Of a stretch of 37,649 nt of DNA, positions 34,713-37,649 are shown one piece after another. Source of the DNA: Patescibacteria group bacterium UBA2023 (GTDB lineage Bacteria > Patescibacteriota > Gracilibacteria > BD1-5 > UBA2023); the NCBI GenBank assembly GCA_002335145.1, contig DDBV01000028.1:941-38589 (forward strand), read 5' to 3'. Position 1 is the stretch's first letter, and each line of letters begins with the position of its first letter. A model generated the notes under the pieces. That model was not told the DNA's origin, did no database searches, and was given only the letters and a program-made list of their open reading frames with translations. The translations under genes were made by a program, and so were the position numbers.

Positions 34713-35651
34713 TTATTCTCCGAGAGCTTCTTGGAGTTCTGCTGGTGGTTCGGAGCAGAATTCATAGCGATTCCCCTGGTATTCAAATATGAGTCGGTGG
34801 GCATGGAGCCACTGGCGCGCGAGTCCGGAATTTTTCTCGAATCGCTCGTTTATGTCGGTATTTCCATAGACGCGGTCTCCAATGATCGGATGTCCGATGG
34901 AAGCCATATGGACTCGGATTTGATGGGTTCGTCCAGTGAGGAGATCCACTTCCACAAGTGTTGTGCCATCCGGCCCGGGCCGCACTGTGCGGAAGCGAGT
35001 CTTGGCAATGCGTCCGCCAATCGGATCCCGGACGGTCATGCGTATCGGGTCTCTCGGATCCCGACCGATAAGTGACTCGATGAAGCCGCCTTGCTCTTCA
35101 AATGAGCCAGAAACAAGGGCGAGGTACGTCTTTTTGATTAAACGATCGTGCATGAGCCTCTGGAGATCCGTGAGGCTCTCGGGCGTGAGAGCGACAATGA
35201 TGAGTCCACTCGTGTCGCGGTCGAGCCGGTGGACGATCCCAGGGCGTGCCGTATTAGTCTGGCTGATGGATGGATACCGGTGGAGAAGTCCGTTCACGAG
35301 CGTTCCGCGGTTCCCGCCCTCCTGTGGCGTAGGGTGTACCGTCAGCCCAGCGGGCTTATTGATGATGGCGAAGTCAGCACATTCATATACGATGTCGAGA
35401 TCCATTTCATCGGGCATGAGTCCCGAACCATCCTCTGTGGATACTTCCAGGGAGAGTGTGTCACCGTTTTTTGCGAGCATCTTCTTGTCCACGCACGCTC
35501 CATTGAGTCGTATGTCTCCGCGTTCGATCATCCGGACTATGCGGGAGCGCGAGTACGTAGGAAAAAGAGCCGCCGCCAGGCGGTCGACTCTTTCGGGTTG
35601 ATCGAGATGCTCGATGCGGAGAGGATTATCCTTCGAGGACGATGCGTCCAT
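34713..35651 (-). CDS. RluD-type 23S rRNA pseudouridine synthase
   Basis: The 312-residue product has an N-terminal S4 RNA-binding domain (about 20-75; RVDRLAAALF, GDIRLNGACVDKKMLAKNGD) and an RluA/RluD catalytic domain. The motif HRLDRDTSGLIIVAL contains the catalytic aspartate (Asp144), and LLTGRTHQIRVHMASIGHPIIGDRVYG is the conserved second motif. The Arg of HRLD is encoded by CGG, which confirms that CGG is still arginine. RluD-type enzymes modify 23S rRNA helix 69; other RluA-family targets are possible. The ATG at 35651 overlaps the end of ndk by 26 bases, implying translational coupling. No TGA codons. Confidence 0.86.
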   Translation of the reverse strand: MDASSSKDNPLRIEHLDQPERVDRLAAALFPTYSRSRIVRMIERGDIRLNGACVDKKMLAKNGDTLSLEVSTEDGSGLMPDEMDLDIVYECADFAIINKPAGLTVHPTPQEGGNRGTLVNGLLHRYPSISQTNTARPGIVHRLDRDTSGLIIVALTPESLTDLQRLMHDRLIKKTYLALVSGSFEEQGGFIESLIGRDPRDPIRMTVRDPIGGRIAKTRFRTVRPGPDGTTLVEVDLLTGRTHQIRVHMASIGHPIIGDRVYGNTDINERFEKNSGLARQWLHAHRLIFEYQGNRYEFCSEPPAELQEALGE

Positions 35652-36075
35652 AGTCGCTGAGTTCGTTTGCCGCGAAAAACCGCTTGATCTCGACTTCGGC
35701 CGTCTCAATGCTGTCCGAAGCGTGGATGATGTTGTAGCGGATCGTGGTGGCGTAGTCTCCACGGATCGTACCGGGGAGAGCATCTGCGGAGTTCGTTGGT
35801 CCGCACATGGTACGCAGGAGAGAGACTACCCCCTCAGCCTCAGCAACGAGTGCAACGATGGGCCCAGCAGTCATATAGGCAACGATCTCCGGGAAGAAGG
35901 GCTTACTTGCGAGGTGAGAATAGTGATCGGCGATGAGGTCGTTTCCGAGGGTGATCATCTTGAGACCCACAATCTTGATACCGCGTCGCTCCATGCGAGC
36001 GAGAATGTCTCCAATGAGACCGCGGTGAATAGCGTCCGGCTTGAGAAGAACGAGAGATCGCTCCATAGTGGTCAT
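35626..36075 (-). CDS. ndk: Nucleoside diphosphate kinase
   Basis: The 149-residue enzyme moves the gamma-phosphate from ATP to other NDPs through a phosphohistidine. It has the family start (SLVLLKPDAIHRGLIGDIL), the RRGIKIVGLKM strand, and the active-site histidine His118 in YNIIHASDS (family form NxxHGSDS; here Ala replaces Gly). The gene overlaps the downstream pseudouridine synthase by 26 bases. MTTMERSL or the internal MERSL could be the start. Confidence 0.92.
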   Translation of the reverse strand: MTTMERSLVLLKPDAIHRGLIGDILARMERRGIKIVGLKMITLGNDLIADHYSHLASKPFFPEIVAYMTAGPIVALVAEAEGVVSLLRTMCGPTNSADALPGTIRGDYATTIRYNIIHASDSIETAEVEIKRFFAANELSDYGRIVLEG

Positions 36076-36097
36076 GTGAAAAAATTATACCGCCGCG

Positions 36098-36125
36098 AGT
36101 ATATGCGGAAACGGCTTAAAGGCAA
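36098..36125 (-). promoter_or_regulatory. Predicted promoter of ndk-rluD
   Basis: On the minus strand, TTGCCT (36125-36120), a 16-base spacer and TATACT (36103-36098), 23 bases from the ATG at 36075. A perfect TATAAT also lies closer (36089-36084); if that box is used, the mRNA would be nearly leaderless. Confidence 0.5.
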
Positions 36126-36149
36126 GGAAATATCGTTTCTTGTGCGAAT

Positions 36150-36860
36150 TTATGCCGCTCGTTCCATCTCTGTCCGCCCCATGACACGCCGGAGAAAGTT
36201 CTTTACCCGGGTTCGGACTCCTTCATGTCCGGTTGTCTGTCCGTGCGTCATCTCGGGTACAGTCATGAACTCGGTCGGATTTCATTCGATCCGACTGAGG
36301 TTGGCAGGATTCTCCACTTCATCTTTCGAACCGATGATCGCGAGAGTCGGGACGTTCGTTGGTACCGGTCGCCATTCGTCGAGATCGGCGAGGTTTTGTC
36401 GGTGGATGGGAATGAATCTATTGCCCGCTTCGACCGGCACCAGAATAGCGTTTTCTCGGTGGAGGCCTGCGGGGAGCCCGGAGATAATGGGATACGGATC
36501 GATGAGTGGTGCGAGAAGTGTGAGCGAAGCCAGGCCCGGCAATTGCCCCTTCGACAATGCGTGCAGCACGGCGAATGCTCCGAAGCTATTCGCGAGCAAG
36601 TGTATTTGCGTTATGCTCTCGGACTGTAGGAGATGGTCCATCTCGGTCATGAGTCGCCCGCGATACACCGAGAGTGCTCCTGGCTCGGCGAGCCGCACAT
36701 CTCCCTTGCGCTCGAAGCTCCAGGCATTCACACTCTGGTCTCGGATAAACTTTGCGAACGAAGAGGTCGGATCGCTATCTGATCCGAGTCCGGTCAGAGT
36801 TATGATCGCATGAGGGTCGGCGGGTATTGGAGAATGGGAAAACCGGGCAATGTTGCGCAT
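36150..36860 (-). CDS. Alpha/beta hydrolase
   Basis: The 236-residue product has the alpha/beta-hydrolase core. The oxyanion strand is HAIITLTGLGSD, the nucleophile elbow is LLANSFGAFAV (Ser92; the first glycine of GxSxG is Ala), the acid is Asp180 in LAIIGSKDEV, and the catalytic His206 is in VPEMTHGQ. There is no signal peptide, so it is probably a cytoplasmic esterase or acylglycerol lipase-like enzyme; the substrate is unknown. Codon 193 is TGA (36284-36282; SRIE-G-NPTEF). Termination there would remove the catalytic histidine, so read-through is needed for a working triad. The stop is TAA. Confidence 0.82.
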
Positions 36861-36886
36861 AGTCTCAATGCAAAATATTTACCACC

Positions 36887-36914
36887 TTCTTATTCAAGGA
36901 ATTCCATTTGTCAA
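36887..36914 (-). promoter_or_regulatory. Predicted promoter of the alpha/beta hydrolase
   Basis: On the minus strand, a perfect TTGACA (36914-36909), a 16-base spacer and TAAGAA (36892-36887), 27 bases from the ATG at 36860. Confidence 0.55.
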
Positions 36915-36991
36915 GGATAAAAGACAGAAATAAAGTGCCCGCGTAATACATTCTTTTCAGCACTCTCCTTCTCCGCTCTCGAAAAAAACAA

Positions 36992-37020
36992 AATCCCTCT
37001 TGTGAGGGGATTGATTTTTT
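36992..37020. terminator. Terminator downstream of the Fic gene
   Basis: Stem AATCCCTC / GAGGGGATT (one bulged G) with loop TTGT, flanked by A7 on the left and T6 on the right, so it can work on the minus strand for the Fic gene and also on the plus strand. The rest of the 229-base gap (36861-37089) is AT-rich and shows only the hydrolase promoter. Confidence 0.65.
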
Positions 37021-37089
37021 CGTGGTGGAGGCTGTCACATTATCAAATTTTTTGAGGATACGGGTTTTTGATTTTGCGTAAACGAGTTA

Positions 37090-37636
37090 TTAGGAGTTAA
37101 CACTTTCGTACAGGAGCTTCAAGAGCTCATTGTTCACATAAAAACTGTCTCGACCAATCTTCCGTTTTGAAAGAATGCCGATATTCATAAGTTCCTGTAG
37201 ATACCGAATGGCGGTAACTCGACTTACACTCACATCTTTCATCACATATTCGATTTTCGTGTACGGATGGCTGAAGACATTATTCAAGAGTTCATGGGAA
37301 TAGATTTTTGGAAGTTTTTCCCGGATGGAATGTTTTTGCGAAAGCATAATTTCTTTGATTCCACGGATTTGAGAAACGGTCGATTCCGCCGTCTCTATAA
37401 TTCCTTGGAGGATGAATAATATCCAGTTCTCCCAATCTCCTGTACTGCGAGTCTCTTGGAGCAAGCGGTAGTATTCTGAGCGATTGCGATTAATGTATCT
37501 ACTCAAATACAGAATAGGAGAAGAGAGCAGTCCTTCTTTTACCAAGTACAATACATTCAATATTCGTCCGGTTCTTCCGTTTCCATCGTAAAACGGATGA
37601 ATACTTTCGAATTGGTGATGAATAACCGCCATCTTT
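37090..37636 (-). CDS. Fic-family protein, N-terminus missing at the contig end
   Basis: The last 182 or so residues of a Fic protein are present. Fic enzymes transfer AMP or related groups to target hydroxyls. The motif HPFYDGNGRTGR matches HxFx(D/E)GNGRxxR exactly, with the catalytic His, and a C-terminal winged helix (KIEYVMKDVSVSRVTAIRYL onwards) follows, as in many bacterial Fic regulators and toxins. The inhibitory helix and start codon lie beyond the window. Two 60-base lines in the gene count 23 and 22 G+C (37-38 %), well below the rest of the window, and there is no UGA glycine in the visible part, so recent acquisition is possible. The last genuine base is 37636; the adapter follows. 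Confidence 0.85.
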
Positions 37637-37649
37637 AGATCGGAAGAGC
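37637..37649. other. Illumina adapter sequence at the contig end
   Basis: The last 13 bases, AGATCGGAAGAGC, are exactly the start of the common Illumina TruSeq adapter. They are a sequencing artefact and not part of the genome. They also explain why the Fic reading frame stops here. Confidence 0.9.

Noticed and set aside
35614..36813. A 399-codon plus-strand open frame opposite ndk and the hydrolase
   Set aside because: It crosses two real minus-strand genes and lacks any motif.
676..36860. Many genes look broken by stop codons, as in a decayed region or a frameshifted assembly
   Set aside because: All interruptions are TGA, never TAA or TAG, the frame is kept, and the surrounding motifs are intact. 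Recoding explains every case.
676..36860. UGA read as tryptophan (code 4) or selenocysteine
   Set aside because: The TGA positions align with glycine columns, not tryptophan or cysteine, and TGG is in normal use for tryptophan (for example MDRPGS-free MetG WYDALF and L20 AVWN). No SECIS-like context is needed for 33 sites.

Overview
This window reads as genomic DNA from a Patescibacteria (CPR) bacterium of the Gracilibacteria/Absconditabacteria group, in which UGA is a glycine codon (translation table 25). The main evidence is that 18 of the 44 genes I annotate are interrupted in frame only by TGA, 33 times in total. Nearly every interruption with a family context falls where the family has glycine, such as GNSGG in an HtrA protease, RGRE in IF-3, the TsaE P-loop and the AGG of TsaD. 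No gene ends in TGA: all 43 visible stops are TAA (30) or TAG (13). CGA and CGG still encode arginine at invariant sites. Composition is moderately GC-rich (spot counts of 60-base lines gave 48-62 %), except the AT-rich right end. All gene coordinates below are joined across TGA.

Layout, left to right. 1-969: a divergent pair, with a lipoprotein and small membrane protein on the minus strand and gatC on the plus strand. 980-3839: recF and a secreted, C-terminally anchored Ig/FN3 protein. 3970-5351: the operon rpsT-infC-rpmI-rplT. 5394-7790: a PAP2 phosphatase, a peroxiredoxin and a YmdB-type phosphodiesterase, meeting tsaE head-on. 7843-12906: a seven-gene type IV pilus operon (PilN-like, PilO-like, PilC, three prepilin-like proteins, a PilX-like protein). 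13107-15668: metG, an HU-family protein and a RsbW-like ATPase. 15726-17495 (minus): a tyrosine recombinase and an exported unknown. 17664-22455: a small membrane protein, a TPR protein, an FtsA/PilM-like ATPase, a large bitopic membrane protein and tsaD. 22504-26340: HtrA, a HisRS-like protein with a degenerate active site, and an unknown membrane protein. 26490-28903: ruvA, trxB and tatD. 28900-33639 (minus): pheT and a full-length RelA/SpoT protein. 33777-34637: a two-helix pilin-like protein and an unknown membrane protein. 34713-36860 (minus): an alpha/beta hydrolase, ndk and an RluD-type pseudouridine synthase. 37090-end (minus): a truncated, AT-rich Fic gene.

The content is mostly housekeeping: translation, t6A modification, recombination, redox and (p)ppGpp. 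Added to it is a cell-surface/pilus block, which fits a small host-associated cell. No IS element, CRISPR array, tRNA or rRNA gene was seen. Recognisable sigma70-type promoters sit at a fairly constant distance (mostly 25-38 bp) upstream of the ATG, and essentially no gene has a Shine-Dalgarno sequence. The last 13 bases are the Illumina adapter AGATCGGAAGAGC, so the window ends at a raw contig end.
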